A DNA stretch of 64,000 nucleotides, taken from NCBI GenBank assembly GCA_037957365.1, contig JARHVA010005493.1, positions 620,501 through 684,500 on the forward strand, read 5' to 3'. The position numbers and the translations under genes were made by a program. The notes under the pieces were generated by a model. The model had not been told where the DNA came from and ran no database searches. It saw only the letters and a program-made list of their open reading frames with translations. Below, one piece after another: positions 48,691 through 60,127 of the stretch (its first letter is position 1; every line of letters begins with the position of its first letter). This stretch comes from Torreya grandis. Lineage: Eukaryota; Streptophyta; Pinopsida; Cupressales; Taxaceae.

Positions 48691-49251
48691 CCCGTGTAAT
48701 TATTATTTGTGTATTGATTCTTATTTGTCCTTATTTTGTTGAATTTGTAAATGATTTTCATATAGTTATTGACAAACATCTATTAGTGACTTGTTTAAAA
48801 TGATGAAAATAACATTTTTGATGACCTTTCCCATGAAAATTTTGTTGATGTTATTTTAAATGATAATATTATTGGTCATGTGGATGACCAAAATGATCAA
48901 TAAATTTTTAGGATTCATGGATTGATATACAAAACACTTCTCACTCTTCTAGTTCATAGGATAAGTCTTAATTTCATTGAGAATATTGTTGAAGATGGTT
49001 ATAACAGGTTTTGAACAAGGTCAATTTTCAATAATGATGAGGTGAATCATCTCCATGCACAACATTTCCAATATGTATAAGATGATTTTGGGACCAATTT
49101 AAGACATTTAAGTTATTTTATGGAGAATATGGTAATCTACAGGTGTGCACCATCAGCAAATGAACATGCCCAATTACCTTTGAAATGTAAAGTGAGATCA
49201 AAACACATTACTTTTCAAGATGAATTAGATATAGCAATGGTAAAACATGCA
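48691..49251. other. Sequence after the transposase remnant, nothing recognised
   Basis: No coding motif is seen. It may be the 3' part of the same element. Confidence 0.35.
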
Positions 49252-49269
49252 AACTAGTAGTAGTTTTCA

Positions 49270-49342
<73 letters not shown>

Positions 49343-49365
49343 CTTCATGAAAACTACTACTAGTT
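49252..49365. repeat. Perfect 22-bp inverted repeat around an (AT)n tract
   Basis: The left arm 49252-49273 (AACTAGTAGTAG then TTTTCATGAA) is the exact reverse complement of the right arm 49344-49365. The spacer of about 70 bases is almost pure AT dinucleotide, which is itself self-complementary. The whole 114 bases can therefore form one continuous hairpin or cruciform. Confidence 0.95.
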
Positions 49366-49377
49366 ACTATATATATA

Positions 49378-49397
49378 TGATGATGATGATGATGATG
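49378..49397 (+). repeat. TGA trinucleotide microsatellite
   Basis: About six TGA units directly follow a short AT tract after the inverted repeat. Confidence 0.9.
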
Positions 49398-50564
49398 TTT
49401 CTTGGTTATCTTTTTATTTGTAATGAGATGTTATGTCCTAAAATTTTAAATCATTGTAAATCTAAATGCTGGACATGTGGAAAAACATTAAAAATGATTC
49501 ACATATAAAAACATGTAAAGATTCACAACTAATTTGCTATATAAAATGGTGTAAAGATACACAACTGATTTCATTATTTTTATATTCTTTGAAATTATTT
49601 ACTTATCTAATTCAACACACATGGTGTTAGGAAAATTTTCAAATTTCACATTACTATGAGGCATGTGTATTCATATTTTGTAAATTTCACGAACTATAAT
49701 AAATTCAATGTTAAAGATGATTATGAAATGAAACATATATATATGTAAAATTCAATAACTACAGTGAAATGAACCATAGGAACACAATAATTATGATCAT
49801 TATTATCAACGTTAGAGATAATAAGCATGAATGCAGTGGGAGTTGTTGTAGGGCAAGTAATAAGATGGATTACAAAGTTTGTCCACACTTTGATTTCTTA
49901 CTCATAAAGTTTATTTTGTATTAAGTTACTATAATGCTCTACTTCCAAAGTAATATCCATTTCACTTTCAATATATTCATATACTCTTAGTGATGCAATT
50001 TGATCCTCGAGCCACATATGAGCATGTAGTTTTTATTTTCTTACATGTTTCATACAAAGATTTAGATCCTTTTTCTCATTTTTTAGAGATGATATGGTTA
50101 TATTCATTCCTTTAATGTTTTGCTTCAAGTTGTACTCCCTTTCCTTGATAACCTTTTCGCATTGCTCCCATACATCCAACCTGGTCTTCAAATGTCATAG
50201 TTTGCATTCTTGAAGGTTGTCATCCACCTTTGCATTAATTTGTTTAAGACTTTTAGGTTGTTCCACAAAATTGCATGGGGGAGTGGGATTAGGATTATTG
50301 GAAGCTACATAAAATTAAAACCATGGAGATTTAGTAAGCATATGACACTAAAAAAAAAAACAAACATCTAGTCCTATGAAGGGATGTCACCTAAAGTATG
50401 ATTGTTGGGATCACAATCTATAGTCAAAATGTCAATCAGTTTCCTCTTGATAGCTTCATTGGTTCTTTTCATTTTATATTTATTTATGTCCATTAATGAA
50501 CAAAAAAAACATTTTAATTTAACGACATGCAACTTCATTGGTTCCCATACTTTCTTTAATAAAA
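49398..50564. other. Intergenic sequence, nothing recognised
   Basis: AT-rich sequence with no supported feature; the minus-strand open frame at 50631-50374 has no motif. Confidence 0.4.
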
Positions 50565-51120
50565 ATGGAAAATAATAGACCATTATAAATAATGTGAAGG
50601 GTATTATATAGACAAGTAAGATGCAAGGCATTATATAGACTACAATAAGATGGACAATAGTAGACCATTATACAAACTGATAGTTCATTGGTTGTTTTAT
50701 TTTATATATCAATATGGACAATAATATACCATTACACATAATGTAAAGGGTATTATACATACAAGCAAGATGTAGGGCATTATAAAGACTGTAATAAGAT
50801 GGACAACAATAGACCATTATATAGACTGATGGTTCATTGGCTCCTTTCTTTTATGTATCAAGATGGATAATATTAGACCATTACACATAATGTATAGGGT
50901 ATTATAAAAACAAGAAAGATTTAGGGAATTATACAAACTACATAAAGATGGACCATAGTACACCATTATACAGAATGATGGCTCATTTGCTCCTTTCCTT
51001 TTTGTATCAAGATGGACAACAATAGATCATTACACATAATGTAAAAGGTATTATATAGAAAAACAAGATTTAGGGAATTATACAGATTTAATAAAGGGTG
51101 TTATGTAAGTAGTGAATATA
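50565..51120 (+). repeat. Tandem repeat, four units of about 150 bp
   Basis: Unit starts at about 50565, 50713, 50873 and 51012 each read ATGGA.AA.AAT.. followed by CCATTA.A.ATAATGTAAAGG or variants. Each unit goes on with TATTATA, CAAGATGTAGGG-like sequence, ATAAGATGGAC and TTCATTGG.TCC-like phrases. Unit length varies from about 139 to 160 bases. A related array fragment is at 53770-53960. Confidence 0.8.
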
Positions 51121-51390
51121 TATACTTGATCTATGTATACCATTACAAAGAATGTAAAGGTTGTGAGTTTTCACTTACCTCCAAGAAAGTGGATAAATGT
51201 CCTTGCAGCTTTGATGGTGTTACTGTATAAAGTTATAGTGTGACTCTACATTGAGAGGAAATGTGCATATGAGGAAATCTGGATGCTATCTTATGGATGG
51301 AGTAGAGGGGTCTCTACCATGATCACTTTCTTATTGTCATTACATTTTATAATAATGCTTTTTCATGATGACTTAAAAAAATGCATATTT
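51121..51390 (+). repeat. Unique flank of the 150-bp array, duplicated at 54280-54540
   Basis: CTATGTATACCATTA, AATGTAAAG.TTGTGAGTTT, CAAGAAAG.GGATA, AGAGGAAATGTG and CATGATCACTTTCTTA occur in the same order at 54280-54540, so the array and its flank were duplicated together. Confidence 0.8.
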
Positions 51391-53335
51391 GATATTTTTA
51401 TAATAATGCATTTTATAATAAGGCATAGAATAAAGGGGATATTTGATTAATTTTTTTTTTTTGTATACATCATGCTATGATAGGAAAGATAGGATGGAAT
51501 TGATAAGATTGTCAGTTTAAGAGCACATGCATTTTATGCATCTTGTACTTTATCATACTCTATATGGATATGAAACACAAAATTCAATATTTCATGCAAT
51601 TATTCAAATTTTCATGTAATTATCGACACTCATCCATTTTTGATTTATATAGGATGATGCCAATAACTGCAGTAGAGTTAGGATTCAAACTAATAGGAGT
51701 TGATGAACTAATTTTATACTAATTTACTATACTTACCAATATAAAGAGTAATCAAAATTTTAATCTACCTTAAAAAGGTATACTATTAAAATCATTTTCA
51801 TATTCACATAAGAATGTTTCCATTACAATGCAAAGTTTATCATACTACTATGCCTTTAGTTTTGAGTGGGAAAGCTAGAGAATTGAAAAATATATTGTTA
51901 TAATTAGTAAAATAAAGTTATTGAATCTAAACCTTAATAACACATGATGTTCCCAACCATCCTTAAACTAATTTAGCAAGGTCATGATATATAACTCGCA
52001 TATTAATCCACATTCTAAGACAATTAATTTTGTGTCCTTTATATGCATGTTACAATCATATCACGGTTTATCTCAAGATTTAGAAGTTAATGATAAACCT
52101 AACTTAAAATATAAATGAACTCAATATTTTCAAAGAATTAGGATCAATATAAATCACCCTTAGATAATTGAACAAAATATTTATGGTTATATCCTACTCT
52201 TCATTATAGTCATGAAGTGAGCTCTAAGATAGAATCAATAGGGAACATACCCAGATCTAGTCCTTTCAACACATTATTGAAATTGTAAAATCATTTATAT
52301 TAGTTTTTAATTGTTTGTTAAGTGCACAAGGGTTTTTTTCCAAGTGGTTTATTTTAGTCTTCAATCGTTTATTAAGGGCAAGAGAGGGTGAGATCCACAT
52401 TTATTTATTGTAGTGTACAATTATTTATAATTGAAAGAGGATTTTTAATTTTTGGGAAAGTGTATCCCAGTTCATGAACATGTATTGTATGCATATTATA
52501 AATTTTTATGCTTTATATATATATCAAACATGTTGGCATACATGCATGGACATGGGAACTTTTATGTGATTGTCCTTTTATTTAAATAATTTTTGCATAA
52601 CATAGTGTGGGTAGTGTCAACATCTAAATAGAACTTATTTTTTGCATAGTGAAATCTTGTAAACTCGATCAACTTGATACAGAATCAAGACACAGAAAAA
52701 ATAAAGACAATAACACAAAATACATGTAACAAAATCTCCTTAATAGGGAAATACAATAAATTTTATTTATTCAAGATAAATATGTACATATAGTTCCCTA
52801 ATGGTAAAAGTCTCATTATGATGAACAAATCCATTCATAATATGGTCTGAGAACCTATTTCCACTTTATTATTTGTATATTCTTTTGTATCTGAGAATAG
52901 TATGTCATAACATTTGATATAACATTTGACAGTATGTATCACACAAATATAGTGAATCTCCCCAAACTGAATAAGCCATCAAACATAAGACATTTATTCT
53001 CCTCTTTCATTCCTATGGTAACTAAAATTACATATATTCATCATACTCACATGAAATATATGAGTACGTTTATTGCTCAGATATGGTAACATGTTCCTAT
53101 ATAAGTAAAATCACATAAAAGAAGATCAAAATCTCATTTTATATCACTATAAAAATTGATTGTGAAGTACAATAAAAGCTTAAGAAAATGGTAAAAAAGG
53201 TAATCTTTAAATACTTTAACAAAAGCTTACTTGTACTATAATAGGAAAATATTACCACAACTTCAACATTGCTATTATGATGATGCATGGTATTCCACTT
53301 TTAATTTGTAAGGTAATCTGAGTGTGTTATAACTA
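51391..53335. other. AT-rich intergenic sequence, nothing recognised
   Basis: No coding motif or repeat was supported. Confidence 0.4.
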
Positions 53336-53339
53336 TTTA

Positions 53340-53620
53340 AATAAACCCTCATGCATCTATAAGTGAAATCAAAGATATACCAAATTAACTTCTATATTAT
53401 CTATAAGTAAATTTTTTTTACACATCAATAACATACCTATTCTTAAAAGAGTCTATCAACATTATTTGAATTTAAAATGAGCTCATCCATATAGTGGGTC
53501 CCTACCCACCCAACCATCAATTGGAAAGTGGAATAATGCATTCAGTTTTAAACCCAAAACATCAAATCATATGACTAAAGTAATTTAGGAATGAGATCCA
53601 AATAGGGTTTCAAAAGAGAC
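53340..53620 (+). repeat. Segmental duplication, copy at 54920-55190
   Basis: Both copies contain ATAAGTGAAATCA.A.ATA, TAGTGGGTCCCTACCCACC, AACCCAAAACAT and GAGATCCAAATAG in order. They are diverged by scattered substitutions and indels. Confidence 0.85.
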
Positions 53621-54222
53621 AAAAATAATTAAAAAACACTCAACTTGGTTTAAAACACATTATCTCACTAATGTAAAAACCTAGTCAACATACCAAACAC
53701 ATGACTGTGAACAAGACCCCAATAACCAACACAGAAAGACAAAAAATTCATAATACATAAAGAACATATTCAAATTAGTCTATAATAAGATGGATAATAG
53801 TAGATCCTTACACAAAATGTGAATGACATTATACATAATTGCAAGATGTAGGGCATTATATAGACTACAATAAGATGGAAAATGGTAGACCCTTATAAAG
53901 AACGTAAAGGGTATTATATAGACAAACAAGATGTAGGACATTATACATACTATAATAGAATGTTAAGAATAACTAGAAGGAATATTTGACTTGGACTAAC
54001 ACCCTGGGCATTGACCCTAGTTAAGGTGATCCAATAAGCATGGTCATTATTTTTTCTCAGTCATAATTTTACTTTGTCTCTTGTTTATTTTTATTGGTAG
54101 AATCCTTGACTAATATTTCTCTTTCCAACCATTTTCCAATCCAGTTTGTCATTGAATGGAATTTCAAAAGTTAATGATAGCTAGAAAAAACATAGTTCTA
54201 TCTTAATACCTTCATAGTAATA

Positions 54223-54238
54223 TAGGGTTTAGGGTTTA

Positions 54239-54244
<6 letters not shown>
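54223..54244 (+). repeat. Short interstitial telomere-like repeat (TTTAGGG, three units)
   Basis: TAGGG followed by TTTAGGG, TTTAGGG and TTTA matches the Arabidopsis-type plant telomeric repeat. It directly abuts an AT dinucleotide tract. Confidence 0.85.

Positions 54245-54278
<34 letters not shown>
54244..54278. repeat. (TA)n microsatellite
   Basis: About 17 TA units follow immediately after the telomere-like repeat. Confidence 0.95.
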
Positions 54279-54280
<2 letters not shown>

Positions 54281-54699
54281 ACACACTCTATGTATACCAT
54301 TATAATGAATGTAAAGATTGTGAGTTTCTCCTTACCACCAAGAAAGAGGATATGCATCCTTTCAACTTTCATGGTGTCTTTGTATAAAGTGACAATGTGA
54401 ATATATATCAAGAGGAAATGTGGAAATGATGAAATATGAATGGTGTATTATGGATGAATAAAAGAAGTCTCTATCATGATCACTTTCTTACTATTATTCC
54501 ACTTTAAAATAATGCATTTTCTTGATGACTTGCACACTCAGCTTTATAATATGATTGTAACAAAAGAATTATGACATTATAGTTCATGAATCCCCACTAC
54601 GTTTGATTATGAGCCATATATACAAATGGAACTTGTAAATAATACATGTCATGTGGTATAAAAAATATGAGCAAGTTGGGGTCTCAAAATAAGAATCAA

Positions 54700-54905
54700 G
54701 CAATAGGCAAAGGTGTCTCGAATTTGGATCTCATTTGTACTATACTACAAGCATATACCTATATACCTTACATTTTAAAGTCGAAAAAAGTATTCTAATT
54801 CCAAACCTAACTCATACTAAGGCAACACCTGAAATCATACAAAATGACATCAACAATACCTATCTAGATATCTCAAAATAAATCAAATACAACAAGTCTA
54901 AAATA
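54700..54905 (+). repeat. Segmental duplication, copy at 55570-55795
   Basis: GGATCTCATT.GTACTATA, AAGCATATACCT, CATACTAAGGCAACAC and AATACCTATCTAG-like phrases are shared in the same order between 54700-54905 and 55570-55795. Confidence 0.8.
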
Positions 54906-54919
54906 AAAACTTGAAAGAA

Positions 54920-55190
54920 GAAACCATCATGTATCAATAAGTGAAATCATAAATATACGAAATTTAACTCTATATTATATATAAGTTTTTACACATAAAT
55001 AACATACTTATTCATCAAAGTGTCTATTAACAGTCTTTTAAATTAAAATGAACCCATCCATATAGTGGGTCCCTACCCACCCCAACCATTAGTTAGAGAT
55101 TGGAATGGATCATTCAGTTTCGAACCCAAAACATAAAAGCGTAGGTATAATTAGTTTATGAAAGAGATCCAAATAGAGTTTCTAAAGAGA
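54920..55190 (+). repeat. Second copy of the 53340-53620 duplication
   Basis: It contains the same TAGTGGGTCCCTACCCACC landmark and flanks as the earlier copy. Confidence 0.85.
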
Positions 55191-55569
55191 TATATATATT
55201 AACATTCAATTAATATGATTTTCTATGTCATATGATTTTCTTAATCCCAAGTGAAAATTTGATCTAGTGTTGTGCAATGGACTAGCTATAATTAATTTTG
55301 AAATTATTGACTCATATATTACTATTATTATTATTCACTCTAAATTTAATAGTGAATAATATAAATATTTATGTAAATTTGATAAAATTTGCATAAATAT
55401 TTTAGTTATTCCATATGAACTTGGTGTGAACAATAATATATTGTAAGATATGATTTAGTAATTTCAAAAAATAAATTAACCATTGAGAACACAATCGACT
55501 ATACAAGTAGATAAATGGACTACACAAAACTCATAAATCAAACTATAAGATGAGGTATGAACACAATAA

Positions 55570-55795
55570 TCAATCAAAGGTAGAGGTGTCTCAGTTTTGG
55601 ATCTCATTCGTACTATATTATAAGCATATACCTGCATACCTTACATTCAAAGCCAAATGAAGTGTTACACTTTACAACTGAGCTCATACTAAGGCAACAC
55701 TTGTAGTCATATAAAATGATCAGTAGTACCTATCTAGTACATCTAAAAATAAATCTAATACAATAATTCTAAAACAATATAATGTAAATGAAATA
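55570..55795 (+). repeat. Second copy of the 54700-54905 duplication
   Basis: It is colinear with the earlier copy, including ATACTAAGGCAACAC. Confidence 0.8.
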
Positions 55796-55969
55796 TGTTG
55801 TAGTTGTCCTAAGTTTTTATACATTGAAATAATGCTCAAATAATAATGAAAAACATAATATTAGGTATGAGGGGTCATGACAATTTTAAATCATTGTATC
55901 CAAGCAAGAAGAAAATATCCCATATAGTTTTACCCTTATTAGATGCTAAATTGATATTATGATAAACGG

Positions 55970-56298
55970 GGTTCAATATTCAACAGTGTAGATAATTGAA
56001 ATCATTGTAGGTAATAAACCAATATAGTGAATTTCTACTCTAGGATGCTCCAACGAATGTGGTGCATGCTTATGGAACTGGGTAATGCCACATGAGCTCT
56101 AGAATTTGAATAATTTTTTGGGTCCCTTAGACACATAAGATGTAATGTGAATTCTCTTGCGATTTAAGGTACTCCTTTCAACAATGCAGACAATCAAATT
56201 CATTATAGGTAACCAATTGGTATAATAAGTGCCTACTCTGGATACTCCAATGAATGCGGTATGCACTTATGAAACTAGGTAATTCCACATGAGCTCAT
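55970..56298 (+). repeat. Direct duplication of about 135 bp, offset about 192 bp
   Basis: 55970-56106 and 56162-56298 share CAACA.TG.AGA.AAT, TAGGTAA, CCTACTCTGGAT-like and CCACATGAGCTC phrases in order. Confidence 0.7.
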
Positions 56299-56391
56299 GT
56301 AGAGGTAAAAAATAATAGGTAATGGAAAATAAGAAATGGAATAAGGAAAAGGCTTGTTCATTTCATTGGCCTGTTAGCCCTCTATTGATGG

Positions 56392-56396
56392 GAGTG
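56392..56396 (+). other. Left target-site duplication of the LARD-like element (GAGTG)
   Basis: GAGTG directly precedes the 5' LTR and is repeated exactly at 62391-62395 after the 3' LTR. Confidence 0.8.
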
Positions 56397-58644
56397 TGAT
56401 GTAGGAACATCACCAATGCTAGTGAAAAGATGATTTTTATGAATAATGTTGATATTTTGTAAGTTCAATAGGTATTATAGGATCCCATATAAGGTGTTTG
56501 AATGATTATAATTCCTAGTTATTTGGTTTTTAGCTCCTTTTGGTGTTTTCCCACCAAAAAGACAAATTTGAATGTATAAAGGGGCATAAAGTGAGTTTTA
56601 TTAGTTTTTGATGGAATTTAAGATCATTATTTTGTTTTAATGGGTATTATAATATATGTTGGAGTGTTTTTTGATGTATATAGTCATATTACCATTGTAA
56701 ATCCTATACAAGGGTAAAGACAAGAAGAGTTGTAACTTCTTACCTACGTGGAATTAGTCTTAAAAGATAATTTCACTCTGATAAAAACATGAGGAAGACT
56801 ATTTAAAATAAAGAGATATATAATAAATGTTTATGAAAAAAAAATATTTAGGAAATCAGGGAAAGATTAAATGGAAAGGGGAAAAGGATAAAAGAGGCAT
56901 GTTTGTAAGAGTGATCAAGTTAATTGAGAGAAACTTGGTCTAAGAAACCAAGTTTAGAAACTTAGTTGTAAAGGGATGAGCTTGAATAATAAAAATAAAG
57001 AAATAAATAAATTAATAAGAGAAACATAAAATAATTTTTTTAGGTTATGATGAAAAGGAATAATGGATGGTGAAGAGACAAATGAGTCTTTAGGTCTAAA
57101 CAAGGGTGTGATAGTCTACAAGAAGACTATATTGTAAATATTATTTGAAATCAATAAAAGAGTATTGATTTGTGTATATATATTCTTGTATCATGTGTTT
57201 TATATATAAAATTTATGGTTTTGATGTTATTGAGTTCATAAAAGTTTTACAAGGTGATTTTCAATCAAGTTGTAGGTCTGTATGAGGGTTCTGTTTATGA
57301 CAGTCAAAGAAGGACCTCTTTTCTCATTTACTTAGTGATTATTCATACAAAAATATTATTGAAGGGATAATATAAGAGTGTATTTAGAATAATACAATAA
57401 ATAATACTCCATTATTGTGTCTAGGCTTTGAATCAATCCAAATGAGAATGTTCTTGGGTTTACTAAATGGTCACATTCTATGACAATAATAGTAAAGGAG
57501 TTATTTTTGCATCCTTAGACATTTTTTAAGTCTTAAAACCAATTTCATGAATGATAGGGAGTAAAATTATACATTTTAAAAGAATAAATATATTTTAAAA
57601 GTCCATAAGAGTTGAAATATGGATTTTTGAAGGCTCTTAGCTTGTGTGTAGGAACGTAAGGTTTCTAGTCACAAAAACTTCCATAAATTTTGATTTACCC
57701 AAACAAATTTCCTAAAATTTCATAGGGAGATGGGGGAAAGTGTTTATAAGGTATTAGAAGTGTTTTAAGATTGATATAGTGCTTTTAAATGTATATATTC
57801 AAATTTTAGGGTATGTAGGCTTGCATGTACATTCAAAACCCTGTTCAAGAGTTCTAAAGATGAGTATAACTTGCAAAGTAATTCATGTAAAGGAATAAAA
57901 ATTGGAGGGGAGTTAGGTGTGATAATTTTAAATTTTTTGGAGGTGATATTAGGTTGTTATATTGAATTGAGAGAGAGTTATAAGAGCTATAGGGTATTCA
58001 AACCTAAAGAGGCATAGTCAATAAACCTACTAAACCTGAGTTTAGGGTTATGAAAAGTGAAAGGAGGTGAGAAGTTGTTGGTGAAAAAGAGGAAGGTTTT
58101 TTGTGAGGTAAGGATCATGCCTAAATTTTTTTGAGGAGTATGTAGGGGGATTTTTAAAAGGAACTAAATATACTAGGTCTGCCATTAGACCGAGGTAAAC
58201 CTGTGTTATATTCTTTTGTATGTTTGATGTCTTAAGTGAGAGTGGAAACTTGTTTGTATGTTAAAATAACAATAATAAGTGATTATAAATATTAATAAAG
58301 GTTAGGAGGTCATTTTTTGTGTTTAAATAATATTAATGGAGGTGATAGTCCTAGCTAATAGGCTTAATGAGTGCAAGAGAGAGCAAGTTTGGTTGCAGGA
58401 GGTCATAAAAGGAGAGAGTATAGAGTTATGCAAGAGAAGGGTTGAGAGTTTAAAATTAAATCCTCCTAGTGAGATTAGGAGTGATTCATAGATAAATAAA
58501 GGAACATTTATGCAAGAAGACTTATAAGCCTAGTATAGGTGAGAGTGAACAAGAATATGCTAAGGAGTAGAAGACCTATTGCTTAAAATCATGATATATC
58601 AGAGATCAAAAATTTGAGATGAGGTATGAGTTTTAATTACATGA
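56397..58644 (+). repeat. 5' LTR of the LARD-like element
   Basis: It starts TGATGTAGGAACATCACC and ends TTTTAATTACATGA, where the expected terminal CA has become GA. Shared landmarks with the 3' LTR include GGATCCCATATAAGGTGTTT, GTAACTTCTTACCTAC, ACAAGGTGATTTT and GAGATCAAAAATTTGAGATG. Confidence 0.9.
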
Positions 58645-58646
58645 TT

Positions 58647-58658
58647 TGGTATTAGAGC
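58647..58658 (+). other. Primer-binding site of the LARD-like element
   Basis: TGGTATTAGAGC, two bases after the 5' LTR, differs by one base from TGGTATCAGAGC, the initiator Met-tRNA complement. Confidence 0.85.
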
Positions 58659-58859
58659 TTATAAAGAGATATTGGGAATAGTTTATATAAGTATAAGTTG
58701 TAGAGGATTGTGAAAATTAGAGAAGGATTAGAAATAAGCGTAGGGAAACAGAGTCCAAGGTAAAGGATTTGAGATACTAAAAGACTAGAAAAGAAGAGGA
58801 AGAAACCTAGGTGAGGTATCAAGAAGGGAGCATGGAAAAGCAAAATTTCTATAGAGAAG

Positions 58860-59170
58860 ATGAAGATCAAACCAAATAAGAAGGGGTTGGTTGATGAAGA
58901 GGAAATGAGAGAGTTGAAGCAAAGGATAAAAGAGATAAGGCTCATGATGGAACACATACTAGAAGAAGAAAACTAATGGTATGGTTAGATCTTGAAGAAT
59001 AAGGTGAAGTGGCCAATTAAAGATATGGAAGAGACAATAAAAAGATATCGGATGACTAAAAGTTTGAAGAGGTGCAAAAAGATTATAGGAACTCAATCGA
59101 AGGAGAATGAAGTTAGAGAGGTAGTCACACATCAAATATTTATTCTAACATGTGTGAATGTGTGTTCATA
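58860..59170 (+). pseudogene. Coiled-coil-like coding remnant in the LARD-like element
   Basis: An ATG at 58860 opens KIKPNKKGLVDEEEMRELKQ and continues RIKEIRLMMEHILEEEN to a stop. After two stops the same frame resumes with KWPIKDMEETIKRYRMTKSL. The Glu/Lys/Leu spacing suggests a coiled coil. By position after the primer-binding site it could be a gag remnant, but no capsid or zinc-knuckle motif is seen. Confidence 0.45.
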
Positions 59171-59687
59171 GGTACATAAGTGTATGAATATAATGCCCAA
59201 GATAAGGCATTAAATCTTGAAGAAACTAAAGGAAACAAGGTGTCAATGAACCCTGAGTAGCTAGTTGAAGATATAAAGCAACAGGTGATTGATGACAAAA
59301 AATGTGAGGTTATCATATGAAGCACCTAAAGCTGAGGTTGAAGACAATATAATAGAAAATGATAGTTGAAAGTAGTTTATGAATTTAGATATAGATGATT
59401 GGTATGAGAATATGGTGGCTTGCATGAGGGAGAATTCAAATAATGATAATATATAATGAAAGACAAAATAAGATAAAAATCTAAAGAGTAATCAAGAAGA
59501 TAGTCAACCAAAAATTAGCCAAGAGTTGCAGGAGAGCCAAAAGGACTAACAATGTAAGTTGCAAACAAGTATGTCTATATAAGTGAAGGATAAACAAACA
59601 TGTACTAAGTTTGCAACTGAGATAAAGAGAAATTATGACAAATTTAAGGGGAAATTGACTAAAAAATAGGTAAAAACCATATTTGAA

Positions 59688-60026
59688 TTGTTTTTAGAAG
59701 ATGTGAATCATCATTTGAATGCTCAATTGCATATAGATTTAGTTATCGTACTTTGGAGAATGTGTAATGAGATGGTAGGTAGGTGTGTGAAACCACAAAC
59801 ATGGAGATATGAAAGCCAAGGTGAACCAATAGTTGGTTGGATAAGAAATTGTCCATATGATAGAGGAAAGTTCCAAAGTATCAATATATATCAAATACTA
59901 TTTATCTCAAGTAGGCCATGGAAGGTAAGAAGTATGCTTATTGTTTTTGATAAAGGCAAGCAAAAAAGGAAGATTATACTACATGGAAAAATAAGAGAGA
60001 AATTAGAATATCATAAAAAAATATAA
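59688..60026 (+). CDS. 112-codon open frame inside the LARD-like element, unknown
   Basis: This frame is open for 112 codons in an AT-rich internal region (the first codon is TTG, so the true start is unclear; the frame is also open upstream from about 59669). The product includes LFLEDVNHHLNAQLHIDLVI, VGRCVKPQTWRYESQGEP, NIYQILFISSRPWKVRS and MLIVFDKGKQKRKIILHGK. It contains three Trp and a basic C-terminus. It matches no retrotransposon domain known to me. It ends about 90 bases before the polypurine tract, a position where extra 3' ORFs occur in some plant retrotransposons. It could also be a captured fragment or chance. Confidence 0.4.
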   Translation: MFLEDVNHHLNAQLHIDLVIVLWRMCNEMVGRCVKPQTWRYESQGEPIVGWIRNCPYDRGKFQSINIYQILFISSRPWKVRSMLIVFDKGKQKRKIILHGKIREKLEYHKKI

Positions 60027-60117
60027 TAATAAGGAAAATAGGTTAAAATGCCAAAGGTTGACTAGCAAAGAACAAATCTTATAGCTTCATTTGAGTCAGA
60101 GCTCAAATCATTTCTAT

Positions 60118-60126
60118 GTGGGGAAT
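60118..60126 (+). other. Polypurine tract of the LARD-like element
   Basis: GTGGGGAAT lies one base before the 3' LTR start. It is the only purine-rich run near the boundary. Confidence 0.7.
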
Positions 60127-60127
60127 T

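Larger units (their letters stand above)
53770..54540 (+). repeat. Duplicate of the 150-bp array fragment plus flank
   Basis: 53770-53960 repeats the array motifs (AAGATGTAGG.CATTATA, TAAGATGGA) and 54280-54540 repeats the flank of 51121-51390. Between them lies unrelated sequence including the telomere-like repeat and an AT tract. Confidence 0.75.

Noticed and set aside
54223..54244. Chromosome end
   Set aside because: There are only three telomeric units, with long non-telomeric sequence on both sides.
58652..58957. 101-codon minus-strand open frame in the LARD-like element
   Set aside because: It is the hydrophobic complement of the charged + strand gag-like region, so a shadow frame.
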